A stretch of DNA of 64,000 bases from Herbidospora cretacea (lineage in GTDB: Bacteria > Actinomycetota > Actinomycetes > Streptosporangiales > Streptosporangiaceae): contig NZ_BBXG01000006.1 of assembly GCF_001570605.1 (NCBI RefSeq), positions 186,001-250,000 of the forward strand. Direction: 5' to 3'. The translations under genes were made by a program, and so were the position numbers. Below the pieces are notes generated by a model. It ran no database searches and was not told the origin of the DNA. It was given only the letters and a program-made list of their open reading frames with translations. Shown one piece after another: positions 17,715-26,975 of this stretch. The stretch's first letter is position 1. Every line of letters starts with the position of its first letter.

Positions 17715-17721
17715 GTCGTTG

Positions 17722-18003
17722 TCAGGTGATCCGGTTGACCTCTGGGTCTGGCCAGCCTGTCGGACCGGCTGTGGTCTCCCCGTCCCAGGGGTCAGGCTTA
17801 CGCAGGAACGGGACCCTGTCCTTGGCCGCGACGGTCATCTTCGACACACGTGCCCCCACCAGCCCGGCCGCCTCCTGCACGGCGGGACTGTCGGACACCC
17901 GCTTCGTCGCACGCACGATCTGCTCATAGCGCTCACGCCCGGCGCGGGTGCCCAGGACGTATCCAAGACCCAGCCCGGCGGCGAACATCACCTTGTACCG
18001 CAT
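17722..18003 (-). CDS. Small membrane-anchored YtxH-like protein
   Basis: A 93-residue protein with one N-terminal membrane segment containing the glycine-rich YtxH signature (FAAGLGLGYVLGTRAGRERYEQI) and then a charged amphipathic helix. The ATG at 18003 is chosen because GGAGGTGGAAG lies immediately before it. Proteins of this type are common in actinobacteria and of unknown role, possibly stress or envelope associated. It is a single gene; a strong shared terminator follows at 17674-17714. Confidence 0.75.
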   Translation of the reverse strand: MRYKVMFAAGLGLGYVLGTRAGRERYEQIVRATKRVSDSPAVQEAAGLVGARVSKMTVAAKDRVPFLRKPDPWDGETTAGPTGWPDPEVNRIT

Positions 18004-18093
18004 CTTCCACCTCCGCGCTTCGCTACCTCGGCCCCTACCCAATGGGTCCTCTTCTATCCAAACCGGGCCGACTCAAAGCCTGGATCAATGGAT

Positions 18094-18124
18094 GTGACAG
18101 ACCACCCCCGGAGTGCGCTAATCT
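18094..18124 (+). promoter_or_regulatory. Possible promoter of tRNA-Asn
   Basis: GTGACA (18094-18099) and TAATCT (18119-18124), 19 bp apart, resemble -35 and -10 boxes and lie about 50 bp before the tRNA. Spacing is slightly long, so this is tentative. Confidence 0.4.
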
Positions 18125-18172
18125 AGTTCCGCGCCGCAAGGAAAGCCGCAAGGCAAGCGGAGCACCGCACGA

Positions 18173-18245
18173 TCCCGTGTAGCTCAATCGGCAGAGCAGC
18201 CGGCTGTTAACCGGCAGGTTATAGGTTCGAGTCCTATCGCGGGAG
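18173..18245 (+). tRNA. tRNA-Asn (anticodon GTT)
   Basis: 73-nt cloverleaf: acceptor TCCCGTG pairs with CGCGGGA, D-arm GCTCAATCGGCAGAGC, anticodon stem CCGGC/GCCGG enclosing TGTTAAC-type loop with GTT, T-arm TAGGTTCGAGTCCTA, discriminator G. CCA is not encoded. Confidence 0.96.
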
Positions 18246-18251
18246 CTGCCA

Positions 18252-18286
18252 GAAAGCCCCGGCCTGAGAGATCAGGCCGGGGCTTC
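18252..18286. terminator. Terminator after tRNA-Asn
   Basis: Stem GAAAGCCCCGGCCTGA / TCAGGCCGGGGCTTC followed by TTCG; seven bases after the tRNA end. The 230 bp from here to the NOS gene hold nothing else recognisable. Confidence 0.88.
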
Positions 18287-18518
18287 TTCGTGTGCGCACC
18301 CACCTGTCGATCCTGACGCTGTGTCGCGAAGGATGCACAGAGATAGATGACAAATCCGGTGCAAGCGCAGAAAATGTGATCCGCGCTGTGCGTCTGCCGA
18401 CGGGCGGCGTGGTCGCCGCGGACCAAACTACGCACCGGCGGTGGGGAGAGGGCCACCGCCACGAGGGTCGTCGTCGCCGCCCGGAACGGCCACCGGCGAT
18501 CCGCGAGGGGAATTCGCG

Positions 18519-19631
18519 ATGCGGACGTGGTGGAGAAGATCCGATGACGAGAGCGGTGGCGAGGGGGTCGACTGGGAAGAGGCGGCGGAGTTCGTCCGGC
18601 TGCACCATGCCGAGGTGCCCTCGGCCGGGCCCGTGGAGGTGCGGCTGCGGGAGATCGCGGCCGAGATCGAGCAGACCGGCACGTACACGCACACGCTCGA
18701 CGAACTGACTTTCGGCGCGCGGGTGGCCTGGCGGAACAGCGGGCGGTGCATCGGGCGGCTCTACTGGCAGTCGCTGCGGGTCCGCGACCGGCGTGAGGTC
18801 GACACGGCCGACGCCATCGCCGACGAGTGCGTGGCCCATCTGCGCGAGGCGACCAACGGCGGCCGGGTGCGGCCGACGATCACCGTGTTCGCCCCCGACC
18901 GGCCCGGTCAGCGGGCTGCCCGGATCCGCAACGACCAGCTGATCCGGTACGCCGGCTACGAACGCGACGGCGAGGTGGTCGGCGACCCGGGCTACGTGGA
19001 GTTCACGCGGGTGGCCGAGGCGCTCGGCTGGGAGGGCGACGGCGGGCGGTTCGACGTGCTGCCGCTGCTGATCGACGTGAAGGACCACGTGGAGATGCGC
19101 GAGCTGCCGCCCGAGGTGATCCTGGAGGTGCCGCTGATCCATCCCCACTACCCGTGGTTCGCGGAGCTGGGGCTGCGCTGGCACGCCGTCCCGGCGATCT
19201 CGAACATGTGCCTGGAGATCGGCGGGGTCTGCTATCCGGCGGCGCCGTTCAACGGGTGGTACATGGGCAGCGAGATCGGCGCCCGCAACCTCGCCGACAC
19301 CGGGCGCTACGACCAGCTCCCGGTGATCGCGCGCAGGCTCGGCATGGACACCTCCAGCGACCGCACGCTCTGGCGCGACCACACCCTCGTCGAGCTCAAC
19401 GTGGCGGTGCTCCACTCCTTCGCCGAAGCGGGGGTGACCATGACCGACCACCACACCGAGGCCCGGCGGTTCATGACCCATCTGGAGAAGGAGGAGCGCT
19501 CGGGGCGGGTCTGCCCCGCCGACTGGTCGTGGATCGTCCCGCCGCTGTCGGGGGCGCTGACGCCCGTCTTCCACCGCTACTACGACGAGGTGACGCTCAA
19601 GCCGTCCTTCACCCACCACCGAGCGCTGTAG
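18519..19631 (+). CDS. nos: Bacterial nitric-oxide synthase oxygenase
   Basis: Heme enzyme of 370 aa that oxidises L-arginine to citrulline and nitric oxide; oxygenase domain only, so it needs an external reductase. The proximal heme cysteine is C77 in WRNSGRCIGRLYW, and the arginine-binding Glu is E252 in NGWYMGSEIGARN. The pterin-side DWSWIVPPLSG and C-terminal Tyr/Phe motif are also visible. ATG 18519 follows AGGGGAA; length equals other bacterial NOS proteins. It stands alone: no nitration P450 or peptide synthetase is beside it, unlike the thaxtomin cluster. A role in oxidative-stress protection or NO signalling is inferred from the family. Confidence 0.95.
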   Translation: MRTWWRRSDDESGGEGVDWEEAAEFVRLHHAEVPSAGPVEVRLREIAAEIEQTGTYTHTLDELTFGARVAWRNSGRCIGRLYWQSLRVRDRREVDTADAIADECVAHLREATNGGRVRPTITVFAPDRPGQRAARIRNDQLIRYAGYERDGEVVGDPGYVEFTRVAEALGWEGDGGRFDVLPLLIDVKDHVEMRELPPEVILEVPLIHPHYPWFAELGLRWHAVPAISNMCLEIGGVCYPAAPFNGWYMGSEIGARNLADTGRYDQLPVIARRLGMDTSSDRTLWRDHTLVELNVAVLHSFAEAGVTMTDHHTEARRFMTHLEKEERSGRVCPADWSWIVPPLSGALTPVFHRYYDEVTLKPSFTHHRAL

Positions 19632-19644
19632 TAGAACTTTGTTC

Positions 19645-20424
19645 GTGAGTGACTTGGTGCTGAGCGAGATCGCCGGCGGCGTCCTGACGCTGACCTTCAA
19701 CCGTCCCGAGCGCCTCAACGCGTGGACCGACGCGCTCGGGACGCGCTACTTCGACTTGCTCACCCAGGCCGAGGCCGATCCGGCGGTGCGGGTGATCGTG
19801 GTGACCGGCGCAGGACGGGGGTTCTGCGCCGGGGCCGACTTCGAGACGCTCACCGCGCTCCAGGAGGGGACGCTCACGGGCTCCACCGAGACCCGGGCCA
19901 CCACCTTCCCCACGACGATCGGGAAGCCGATCATCGCGGCCGTGAACGGCGCGTGCGCGGGCCTGGGCATGGTGCACGCCCTCCTGTGCGATCTCGTCTT
20001 CACGGCCGCCGAGGCGAAGTGGACCACCGCCTTCTCCCGGCGCGGCCTCATCGCCGAATACGGTCTCGCCTGGGTGCTGCCGAAGCTGATCGGCCAGGGG
20101 CGCGCGCTCGACCTGCTGCTGTCCGGCCGCACCTTCACGGGAGAGGAGGCGGCCGGGCTCGGGCTGGCCCTGCGCGCGGTGCCCGGGTCCTCGCTGACCG
20201 AGGTGGCCGGCGCCTACGCCCGCGACCTGGCCGCCCACAGCTCGCCGACCTCGATGGCGGTGATCAAGCGGCAGGTCTGGGGCGACTGGGAGCTGTCGCT
20301 CGACTCCTCCCGTACGAACGCCGAGCGCCTCATGGCCGCGTCGTTCGGCCGGGCCGACTTCGCCGAGGGAGTGGCCAGCTTCCTGCAGAAACGCCCGCCG
20401 GAGTTCCCGCCCTTCACTGGGTAG
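19645..20424 (+). CDS. Enoyl-CoA hydratase/isomerase family protein
   Basis: Crotonase-fold enzyme of 259 aa acting on acyl-CoA thioesters. Visible features: ADP-CoA-binding LTFNRPERLNAW, oxyanion-hole segment GRGFCAGADFETL, and the second oxyanion strand AAVNGACAGLGMV with the active-site region DLVFTAAEAKWTTAFSRRGLIAEYG. The Glu pair of true hydratases is not both evident, so it may be an isomerase or degradative acyl-CoA enzyme. GTG 19645 is 14 bases after the NOS stop (a TTG lies two codons earlier), so it could be read through from NOS, though a functional link is not obvious. Confidence 0.88.
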   Translation: MSDLVLSEIAGGVLTLTFNRPERLNAWTDALGTRYFDLLTQAEADPAVRVIVVTGAGRGFCAGADFETLTALQEGTLTGSTETRATTFPTTIGKPIIAAVNGACAGLGMVHALLCDLVFTAAEAKWTTAFSRRGLIAEYGLAWVLPKLIGQGRALDLLLSGRTFTGEEAAGLGLALRAVPGSSLTEVAGAYARDLAAHSSPTSMAVIKRQVWGDWELSLDSSRTNAERLMAASFGRADFAEGVASFLQKRPPEFPPFTG

Positions 20425-20447
20425 GGCCACAGGCGAGGTGATGCGAC

Positions 20448-21332
20448 ATGGCGTTCCCAATCGTCACACGGACCCTGCACCGTCACATCGACGTCGACGG
20501 CCTGCGGGTCTTCTACCGCGAGTCCGTACCGGAGACCGAGCAGGCGCCGACGCTGCTCCTGCTGCACGGCTTCCCGTCGGCCTCCCACCAGTACCGGCGG
20601 CTCATCGACGCGCTCGGCGCCCACTACCGGCTGATCGCGCCGGACATGCCCGGCTTCGGCCACAGCGACGTCCCGCACGGCCCGCTGACCTTCGACCGGC
20701 TCGCCGACGTCATGGCGGGCTTCGTGCAGAGGCTCCGCCTCGATCATTTCGTCCTGTACGTCTTCGACTACGGCGCCCCGGTCGGCTTCCGCCTGGCCCT
20801 GCGCCACCCGGACCGGATCGCCGGCCTGGTGATCCAGAACGGCAACGCCTACGAAGAGGGCCTCTCGCCGATCATGCGGAACCTGATCGCCCTGGAGCCG
20901 GGCCCCGCCGGGGAGAAGGCGGCCCGCGAGATGCTGACCCTGCCGACCACCCGCCACCAGTACGAGGCCGGCACGACCGACGTCAGGCTCGTCTCGCCGG
21001 ACAGCTGGGTGCTCGACCAGTACTTCCTCGACCAGCCCGAACGGGCCCGCCCGCAGGTCGAGCTGCTGCTCGACTACCGCCACAACGTCGGCCACTACCC
21101 GGAGTGGCAGGAGTGGCTCCGGACGTCCACGCCACCGACCCTGATCACCTGGGGCCGCGACGACATGTTCTTCCCGGAACCCGGCGCGCGGGCCTACCTC
21201 CGCGACCTGCCGGACGCGCAACTCCACGTGTTCCCGACCGGGCACTTCGCCCTGGAGGAGCACCTGCCGGAGATCGCGCCGCTGATCGCCGACTTCCTCG
21301 ACGCGACGTGGAAGCTGGTCAGCCCCAGGTGA
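20448..21332 (+). CDS. Alpha/beta hydrolase, haloalkane dehalogenase/epoxide hydrolase-like
   Basis: Cytoplasmic alpha/beta-fold hydrolase of 294 aa. Oxyanion motif LLHGFPSASHQYR, nucleophile elbow VFDYGAPVGF with Asp (not Ser) as nucleophile, cap helices in the middle, acid in ITWGRDDMFFPEPG, and His in TGHFALEEHLPEI. An aspartate nucleophile marks the dehalogenase/epoxide hydrolase branch; the halide-binding Trp next to the nucleophile is absent (Tyr instead), favouring epoxide hydrolase or a general detoxifying role. GAGGTG precedes the ATG. It follows the hydratase gene by 23 bases and its end overlaps the convergent kinase by 14. Confidence 0.85.
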   Translation: MAFPIVTRTLHRHIDVDGLRVFYRESVPETEQAPTLLLLHGFPSASHQYRRLIDALGAHYRLIAPDMPGFGHSDVPHGPLTFDRLADVMAGFVQRLRLDHFVLYVFDYGAPVGFRLALRHPDRIAGLVIQNGNAYEEGLSPIMRNLIALEPGPAGEKAAREMLTLPTTRHQYEAGTTDVRLVSPDSWVLDQYFLDQPERARPQVELLLDYRHNVGHYPEWQEWLRTSTPPTLITWGRDDMFFPEPGARAYLRDLPDAQLHVFPTGHFALEEHLPEIAPLIADFLDATWKLVSPR

Positions 21333-22037
21333 GCGGATCGAGGCAGAGGTAGAACCGGAGCCGGTCGGGGTCGACGTCGAAGAGCCCCGCCCTCGGCGTC
21401 TCCCCGGCGGTGGCGAAGAGCAAGGCGTAGTCGGCGTGGGGATCGGCCAGGCCCAGCCGCCCGAGGTCGACGAAGCCGGTGACCGTCAGGGTCGCCGGGT
21501 CGACCACGATGTTGGGCAGGGTCAGGTCGCCGTGGCACACGACGGCCTGCTCGGCCTCCTGCCGGTGACGCAGGTCGAGTTCCGGCGTCAGGCGGGCCAG
21601 GAGCTCGGCCGGCGGGGTCCCGACCTGGTCTTCGGGGAGGAAATCGGGGTTGACCGCGTCGCGCGCGACGACGTCGGCGGCCTTGGCGTACATGAGCGAC
21701 AGGTCCCGGGAGAACGGGCAGCCGGGGAGGGCGTGGAGGCGGCCCAGCACCTCCGCGATCGACGGCCAGGTCTTCCGGAGGTCGTCGCGGGAGAGCCGGT
21801 CGGCGGGCACGCCCCGCACCGCTGAGGTCACCAGGCAGGCGCCCTCGTCGGTGATCCGCCAGTCGAGCACGCGCTGGCCCGGGAAGTCCTGGGCGGCGAG
21901 CCACTCGACGCGGTCGCGTTCGGCCGCCAGGTCGTCGGCGGGGCCGTACTTGGCGTAGCGGGCGCCGTCGGGCGACCGGAACACCCGCGCTCCTGATTCG
22001 CCGTGGGCGACGGGCGTCCAGTCGTCGTGACCGGTCA

Positions 22038-22038
<1 letters not shown>
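21319..22038 (-). CDS. APH(3'')-like aminoglycoside phosphotransferase
   Basis: Small-molecule kinase of 239 aa in the aminoglycoside phosphotransferase family. Glycine-rich start HGESGARVFR, catalytic HGDLTLPNIVVDP, metal-binding GFVDLGRLGLADPHADYALL, and the closing FYLCLDPLTWG all match the streptomycin 3''-phosphotransferase branch. At 239 aa it is shorter than characterised APH(3'') (about 265-275). Chromosomal members often have weak or unknown substrates, so resistance is not proven. The ATG overlaps the galK stop (TGATG), so the two are co-translated. The link to galactose metabolism is unexplained. Confidence 0.85.
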
Positions 22039-23144
<1,106 letters not shown>

Positions 23145-23162
23145 GGCCGTTAGGTTATCGCT

Positions 23163-23954
23163 GTGGTCTCGCCGCTCACCCCCGCCGACGGGGTCCTGTT
23201 GAAGCGGGACGACCTTCTTCATCCCGACATACCAGGCAACAAATGGCGGAAGCTCAAGTACAACATCACGGGCGAACCGCTGGTGACCTTCGGAGGGGCC
23301 TACTCCAACCACATCCGCGCGGTCGCGGCGGCCGGGCGCGCGCTGGGCTTCGCCACCGGCGGGGTCATCCGCGGCGAACCGGTCCGCAACGAGGTGCTCG
23401 ACTTCGCGGTGGCGTGCGGGATGCGGCTGGTGTTCGTGACCCGGGCGCTCTACCGGGAGAAGGGTTCGGCGGAGATGCTCGGCCTGCTCGACGCCGAGTT
23501 CCCCGGCCACCGCGTGCTGCCCGAGGGCGGCTCGAACGCCGCGGCGGTGCGCGGGTGCATGGAGATCGGGCCGGAGCTGGCCCACCTGGGCGAGGCGGTG
23601 GTCTGCTGTCCCGTCGGGACCGGCGGCACGCTGGCCGGGCTCGCGGCCGGGCTGCCGCCGGGGTTCACGGCGGTCGGCTTCTCGGTGCTCAAGGGCGGCG
23701 GGTTCCTCGACGACGAGGTCGCGCGGCTGCAGACCGAGGCGCTCGGCCACGTCACGACCAACTGGCGCATCGAGACCGGGTTCCATTTCGGGGGCTATGC
23801 CCGGACCACTCCGGAACTGAGCGCGTTCATCCGTGATTTCGAGGCGCGCCACGGGCTCCGGCTCGACCCTGTCTACACGGCCAAGATGATGTACGGGATC
23901 CGCTCGCTCGGGCTCGGTCCCACGGTGGTCGCGTTGGTCACCGGTAAGGTGTGA
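23163..23954 (+). CDS. PLP-dependent D-cysteine desulfhydrase / ACC deaminase-like enzyme
   Basis: Tryptophan-synthase-beta-fold PLP enzyme of 263 aa. The Schiff-base lysine is in DIPGNKWRKLKYN, the phosphate/carboxylate site is TFGGAYSNHIRAVAAAG, and a glycine-rich phosphate cup GTGGTLAGLAAG is present. It is shorter than E. coli DcyD (about 330 aa), mainly in the linker regions. D-cysteine desulfhydrase and 1-aminocyclopropane-1-carboxylate deaminase cannot be separated by eye; the former is likelier. GTG start with a very short leader. Overlaps the next gene by GTGA. Confidence 0.85.
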   Translation: MVSPLTPADGVLLKRDDLLHPDIPGNKWRKLKYNITGEPLVTFGGAYSNHIRAVAAAGRALGFATGGVIRGEPVRNEVLDFAVACGMRLVFVTRALYREKGSAEMLGLLDAEFPGHRVLPEGGSNAAAVRGCMEIGPELAHLGEAVVCCPVGTGGTLAGLAAGLPPGFTAVGFSVLKGGGFLDDEVARLQTEALGHVTTNWRIETGFHFGGYARTTPELSAFIRDFEARHGLRLDPVYTAKMMYGIRSLGLGPTVVALVTGKV

Positions 23955-24670
23955 GGGTGCTGCTGGGCGAGGGCGTACACGCCGCGATCACCGACCGTCA
24001 CGGGGGCGTGAGCGGGCCGCCCTACGGCAGCCGCAACCTCGGCGGGGCGGTCGGCGACGACCCCCGCAGCGTCGAGGCCAACCGCCGCGTGACCGCCGAA
24101 GAGTTCGGCGTCGATCCGTCCCGCGTCGTCATGATGCGGCAGGTCCACGGGCGCGACGTCGCCTATGTCGACCGGCCGTTCACGGGTGAGCCGCCCGAGG
24201 TCGACGCGATCTTCACCGCCGAAGAGGGGCTGGCGCTGGTGTCGCTGGCCGCCGACTGCGCCCAGGTGCTGGTGGCCGATCCCGCCGCGCGGCTGGTCGG
24301 CGCCGCCCACTCGGGGCGGCCGGGGACCCTCGCCGGGGTGGTGCCCGCGCTGGTGGAGGCCATGGCCGGGCGCGGGGGAGACCCGTCCCGGATGGTCGCG
24401 CTGGTCGGGCCGGCCGCCTGCGGGCGGTGCTACGAGGTGCCCGCCGCGATGCGCGACGAGGTCGCCGCCGTCGTCCCCGAGGCCTGGGCGACCACCTCGC
24501 GCGACACCCCGTCGGTCGACCTGCGGGCCGCCATCGCGGCGCAGCTCGCGCGGGCCGGGGTGGCCGACGTCAGGCACGACGACCGGTGCACCATCGAATC
24601 GGCCGATCTGTATTCATACCGCCGGGAAGGCCGCACCGGGCGCTTCGGGGCCTATATCTGGCTCGACTAG
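23951..24670 (+). CDS. pgeF: Multicopper laccase-domain (YfiH/PgeF) protein
   Basis: 239-aa member of the YfiH/LACC1 family, first called polyphenol oxidase and now assigned purine nucleoside phosphorylase/adenosine deaminase or peptidoglycan-editing activity. Family hallmarks are all present: MMRQVHGRDV, SLAADCAQVLV, GAAHSGRPGTLAGV, and GPAACGRCYEVP, which supply the His/Cys metal site. In most actinobacteria pgeF follows ftsZ; here it is elsewhere, coupled to the desulfhydrase gene by a four-base overlap. This may be a second copy. Confidence 0.85.
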   Translation: MRVLLGEGVHAAITDRHGGVSGPPYGSRNLGGAVGDDPRSVEANRRVTAEEFGVDPSRVVMMRQVHGRDVAYVDRPFTGEPPEVDAIFTAEEGLALVSLAADCAQVLVADPAARLVGAAHSGRPGTLAGVVPALVEAMAGRGGDPSRMVALVGPAACGRCYEVPAAMRDEVAAVVPEAWATTSRDTPSVDLRAAIAAQLARAGVADVRHDDRCTIESADLYSYRREGRTGRFGAYIWLD

Positions 24671-24704
24671 GAACTTTCCCTCGTGTTCCGCTCGTTCTCC
24701 GGGC

Positions 24705-24881
24705 ATGGGATGGGACTACAGGAAGTCCGTAAAAGTCGGACCGATGCGCTTTCACCTTTCACGTCACGGCGTCTCCCGCAGCTACGGAGGCCGCCGTTTC
24801 CACGTCTACCGCACCCCTGACGGCCGCCGCCACGTGAGCGTGCGGCTGCCCGGCGGGTTCCACCTCGGCAAGACGTTCTAG
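24705..24881 (+). CDS. Small DUF4236-like protein
   Basis: A 58-residue basic protein. The start MGWDYRKSVKVGPMRFHLSR and later strands (GVSRSYGGRRFHVYRTPDGRRHVSVRLPG) follow the DUF4236 pattern of short beta-strands with Gly turns (FRKSFKIGPGVRVNVSKSGVS type), usually found at the N-terminus of longer proteins. Here it is the whole protein. No Shine-Dalgarno was identified, and it lies 34 bases after pgeF. Function unknown. Confidence 0.6.
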   Translation: MGWDYRKSVKVGPMRFHLSRHGVSRSYGGRRFHVYRTPDGRRHVSVRLPGGFHLGKTF

Positions 24882-24903
24882 TCTCACTATCTGATACATA
24901 TCC

Positions 24904-24918
24904 TCTCGCATCGCGAGA
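24904..24918. promoter_or_regulatory. Palindrome before the methyltransferase gene
   Basis: TCTCGCATCGCGAGA: perfect 6-bp inverted repeat around 3 bases, 15 bp upstream of the GTG start at 24933 and next to a GATACT hexamer that may be the -10. Likely a repressor operator. Confidence 0.45.
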
Positions 24919-24932
24919 CTGGGGATACTCTC

Positions 24933-25721
24933 GTGCCCATGCACTACACGCATGGGCACCATGAGAGCGTGCTGCGGTCCCACCGCTGGCGCACCGCCGA
25001 GAACTCCGCGGCCTACCTCCTGCCGCACCTGACCCCCGCCACCACCCTGCTCGACGTGGGATGCGGCCCCGGCACCATCACCGCCGACCTGGCCGCGCGG
25101 GTCGCCCACGTCACCGCCACCGAGATCGGCCCCGGCGAGCTCGACCTCGCCCGCGCCGAGGCGGCGCGACGCGGGACTCCGAACATCGCCTTCGCGGTGG
25201 CCGACGTGCACGCGCTGCCGTACCAGGACCGGGAGTTCGACGTCGTGCACGCCCACCAGGTGCTGCAGCACGTCGCCGACCCGGTGCGGGCGCTGCGCGA
25301 GATGGGCCGCGTCGCCGGTCTGGTCGCCGCCCGCGACAGCGACTACGGCGCCTTCACCTGGTTCCCGGCGCTGCCGGAACTCGACGAGTGGCTCGCGCTC
25401 TACTACGCGGTCGCCGCCCTCAACGACGGCGAGCCCGACGCGGGCCGGCGGCTGCTCTCGTGGGCCCGCGCGGCCGGGTTCACCGACATCGAGGTCTCCA
25501 CGTCGACCTGGTGTTACGCCAATCCGGAGGACCGGGCCTTCTGGGGCGGCATGTGGGCCGAACGCGTCGTGAAGTCGTCGCTGGGCCGCCAGGCGCTGGC
25601 GGCGGGCCTGGCCACCGAGCGGGACCTGCGGCGCATCGCCGACGGCTGGCTGACGTGGGCGGCCGACCCCGACGGGTTCCTGTCGATCACTCACGGCGAG
25701 GTCCTCTGCCGTGTTTCCTGA
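24933..25721 (+). CDS. Class I SAM-dependent methyltransferase
   Basis: Soluble methyltransferase of 262 aa, UbiE/Methyltransf_25 type. The SAM-binding loop TLLDVGCGPGTITADLA is motif I, followed by an acidic residue (TEIGPGELDLAR), motif II VADVHALPYQDREFDVVHAHQVLQH, and post motifs. The start is rich in His (MHYTHGHHESVLRSHRWRT), seen in a subgroup of small-molecule methyltransferases. Substrate cannot be read. GTG start without an SD, probably leaderless; a palindrome immediately upstream suggests local repression. Confidence 0.85.
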   Translation: MPMHYTHGHHESVLRSHRWRTAENSAAYLLPHLTPATTLLDVGCGPGTITADLAARVAHVTATEIGPGELDLARAEAARRGTPNIAFAVADVHALPYQDREFDVVHAHQVLQHVADPVRALREMGRVAGLVAARDSDYGAFTWFPALPELDEWLALYYAVAALNDGEPDAGRRLLSWARAAGFTDIEVSTSTWCYANPEDRAFWGGMWAERVVKSSLGRQALAAGLATERDLRRIADGWLTWAADPDGFLSITHGEVLCRVS

Positions 25722-25775
25722 GGCAGATTCAGAGCGCGAGCCACAGCCGGCCTTCGGCCGTCAGCGTCTCGCTTG

Positions 25776-25797
25776 ACCTTGACGCTGATGTCAAGGT
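25776..25797. promoter_or_regulatory. MerR-type operator
   Basis: ACCTTGAC and GTCAAGGT form a perfect 8-bp inverted repeat around 6 bases. It lies between TTGACC (25773-25778) and TTAACC (25798-25803), a 19-bp spacer typical of MerR-controlled promoters. The ATG is at 25811, so the mRNA is nearly leaderless. Confidence 0.75.
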
Positions 25798-25810
25798 TTA
25801 ACCTGCGGGT

Positions 25811-26149
25811 ATGCGGATCGGTGAGCTGGCACGGCGCTCGGGAGTGAGCACCCGTTCGCTGCGCCATTACGAGGAGAAGGGCCTGCTGGTCTCCCGCCGG
25901 AGCACCAACGGATACCGCGACTACGACGAGACCCATGTCAGGCTCGTGCAGGAGATCCGGGCGCTGATGGCGGTCGGCTTCACCCTGGAGGACGCGCGCC
26001 CGTTCGTCGCCTGCCTGCAGGCCGGCAACGAGTCGGGCGGCGTCTGCCCCGAGTCGGTGGAAGTGGTCCGCCGCAAGCTCATCGAGATCGACACCGAGAT
26101 CCGGGACCTGATGGCCCGCCGCGACGAGATGCTACGGAGGAACACATGA
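25811..26149 (+). CDS. MerR-family transcriptional regulator
   Basis: DNA-distorting regulator of 112 aa. N-terminal winged helix MRIGELARRSGVSTRSLRHYEEKGLL and NGYRDYDETHVRLVQEIR are standard, followed by a dimerisation helix and a short C-terminus with one cysteine (GGVCPES). The operator lies 15 bp upstream, so it is autoregulated. It overlaps the thioredoxin ATG by four bases, an arrangement known from actinobacteria, and probably activates the pair in response to a redox or drug signal. The inducing signal is not known. Confidence 0.9.
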   Translation: MRIGELARRSGVSTRSLRHYEEKGLLVSRRSTNGYRDYDETHVRLVQEIRALMAVGFTLEDARPFVACLQAGNESGGVCPESVEVVRRKLIEIDTEIRDLMARRDEMLRRNT

Positions 26150-26460
26150 TCGAGGTCACCGCCGAGACGTTCGAGCGTGACGTGCTGGGCAGCGATCGCC
26201 CGGTGCTGCTCGACTTCTGGGCCGAGTGGTGCCCGCCGTGCAAGATGATCGCGCCCGTGCTGGAGGAGATCGACCGCGACCACGGCGACAAGGTGGTCGT
26301 CGCGAAGATCAACGCTGACGAGAACCCGTCGATCGCGCTCCGCTACAACGTCCTCGGGCTGCCCACCCTGAACCTCTATCGCGACGGCGAGGTCGTCCAC
26401 CAGATCAAGGGCACCCGCCCCAAGCGGGCCATCCTCGACCAGATCGCCCCTCACATCTGA
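26146..26460 (+). CDS. trxA: Thioredoxin
   Basis: Small disulfide reductase of 104 aa. Active site is WCPPCK (C29 and C32), a Gly-to-Pro variant of the classical WCGPC that raises the redox potential, so it may act as an oxidant or isomerase-like thioredoxin. The cis-proline is in LGLPTLNLY. Translationally coupled to the MerR gene (ATGA), which makes it likely to be induced under the same stress. Its 3' end overlaps the convergent macro-domain gene by ten bases. Confidence 0.92.
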   Translation: MIEVTAETFERDVLGSDRPVLLDFWAEWCPPCKMIAPVLEEIDRDHGDKVVVAKINADENPSIALRYNVLGLPTLNLYRDGEVVHQIKGTRPKRAILDQIAPHI

Positions 26461-26954
26461 GCCTGGAACTGCTCGAACGCCTCATCGGTGAACAGGACGA
26501 ACCGCACCTCCTCCACCTTCGTGGGGGTGTCCCTGACGGTCCCGACCGCGATGCGCGCCGCGTCGTCCATCGGCCACCCGTAGATGCCCGCCGAGACCGC
26601 CGGGAAGGCGACCGTTCTGGCCCCCAGCTGGTCGGCCACGTGGAGCGACTCGCGGTAGCACGACCTGAGGATGTGCGACCGGTCCTCCGACCTGCTGTGG
26701 ACCGGCCCGACGGTGTGGATCACCCATTTCGCCGGCAGCCGCCCGGCCGTCGTCGCCACCGCCTGGCCCGGCGGCAGCCCCTTGCCGTAGGCGGAGGCCC
26801 GCAGTTTGCGGCAGGCCTCCAGGATCTCGCTGCCACCCTTGCGGTGGATCGCGCCGTCGACGCCGCCCCCTCCCAGCAGTGAGGAGTTGGCGGCGTTGAC
26901 GATCGCGTCGGCCCGCTGATCGGTGATGTCACCCTGAACCACAATGATCCGCAT
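26451..26954 (-). CDS. Macro-domain ADP-ribose hydrolase (YmdB-like)
   Basis: 167-aa macro-domain protein that binds ADP-ribose derivatives and removes O-acetyl groups or ADP-ribose from targets. Signature GDITDQRADAIVNAANSSL, substrate loop GGGGVDGAIHRKGG, and PAVSAGIYGWPMDDAARIA are all intact. Similar proteins occur alone or beside ADP-ribosylating toxins; no toxin partner is adjacent here. No SD is obvious. Confidence 0.9.
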   Translation of the reverse strand: MRIIVVQGDITDQRADAIVNAANSSLLGGGGVDGAIHRKGGSEILEACRKLRASAYGKGLPPGQAVATTAGRLPAKWVIHTVGPVHSRSEDRSHILRSCYRESLHVADQLGARTVAFPAVSAGIYGWPMDDAARIAVGTVRDTPTKVEEVRFVLFTDEAFEQFQAQM

Positions 26955-26975
26955 GGCCGGATCCTGCCCGCTGGA

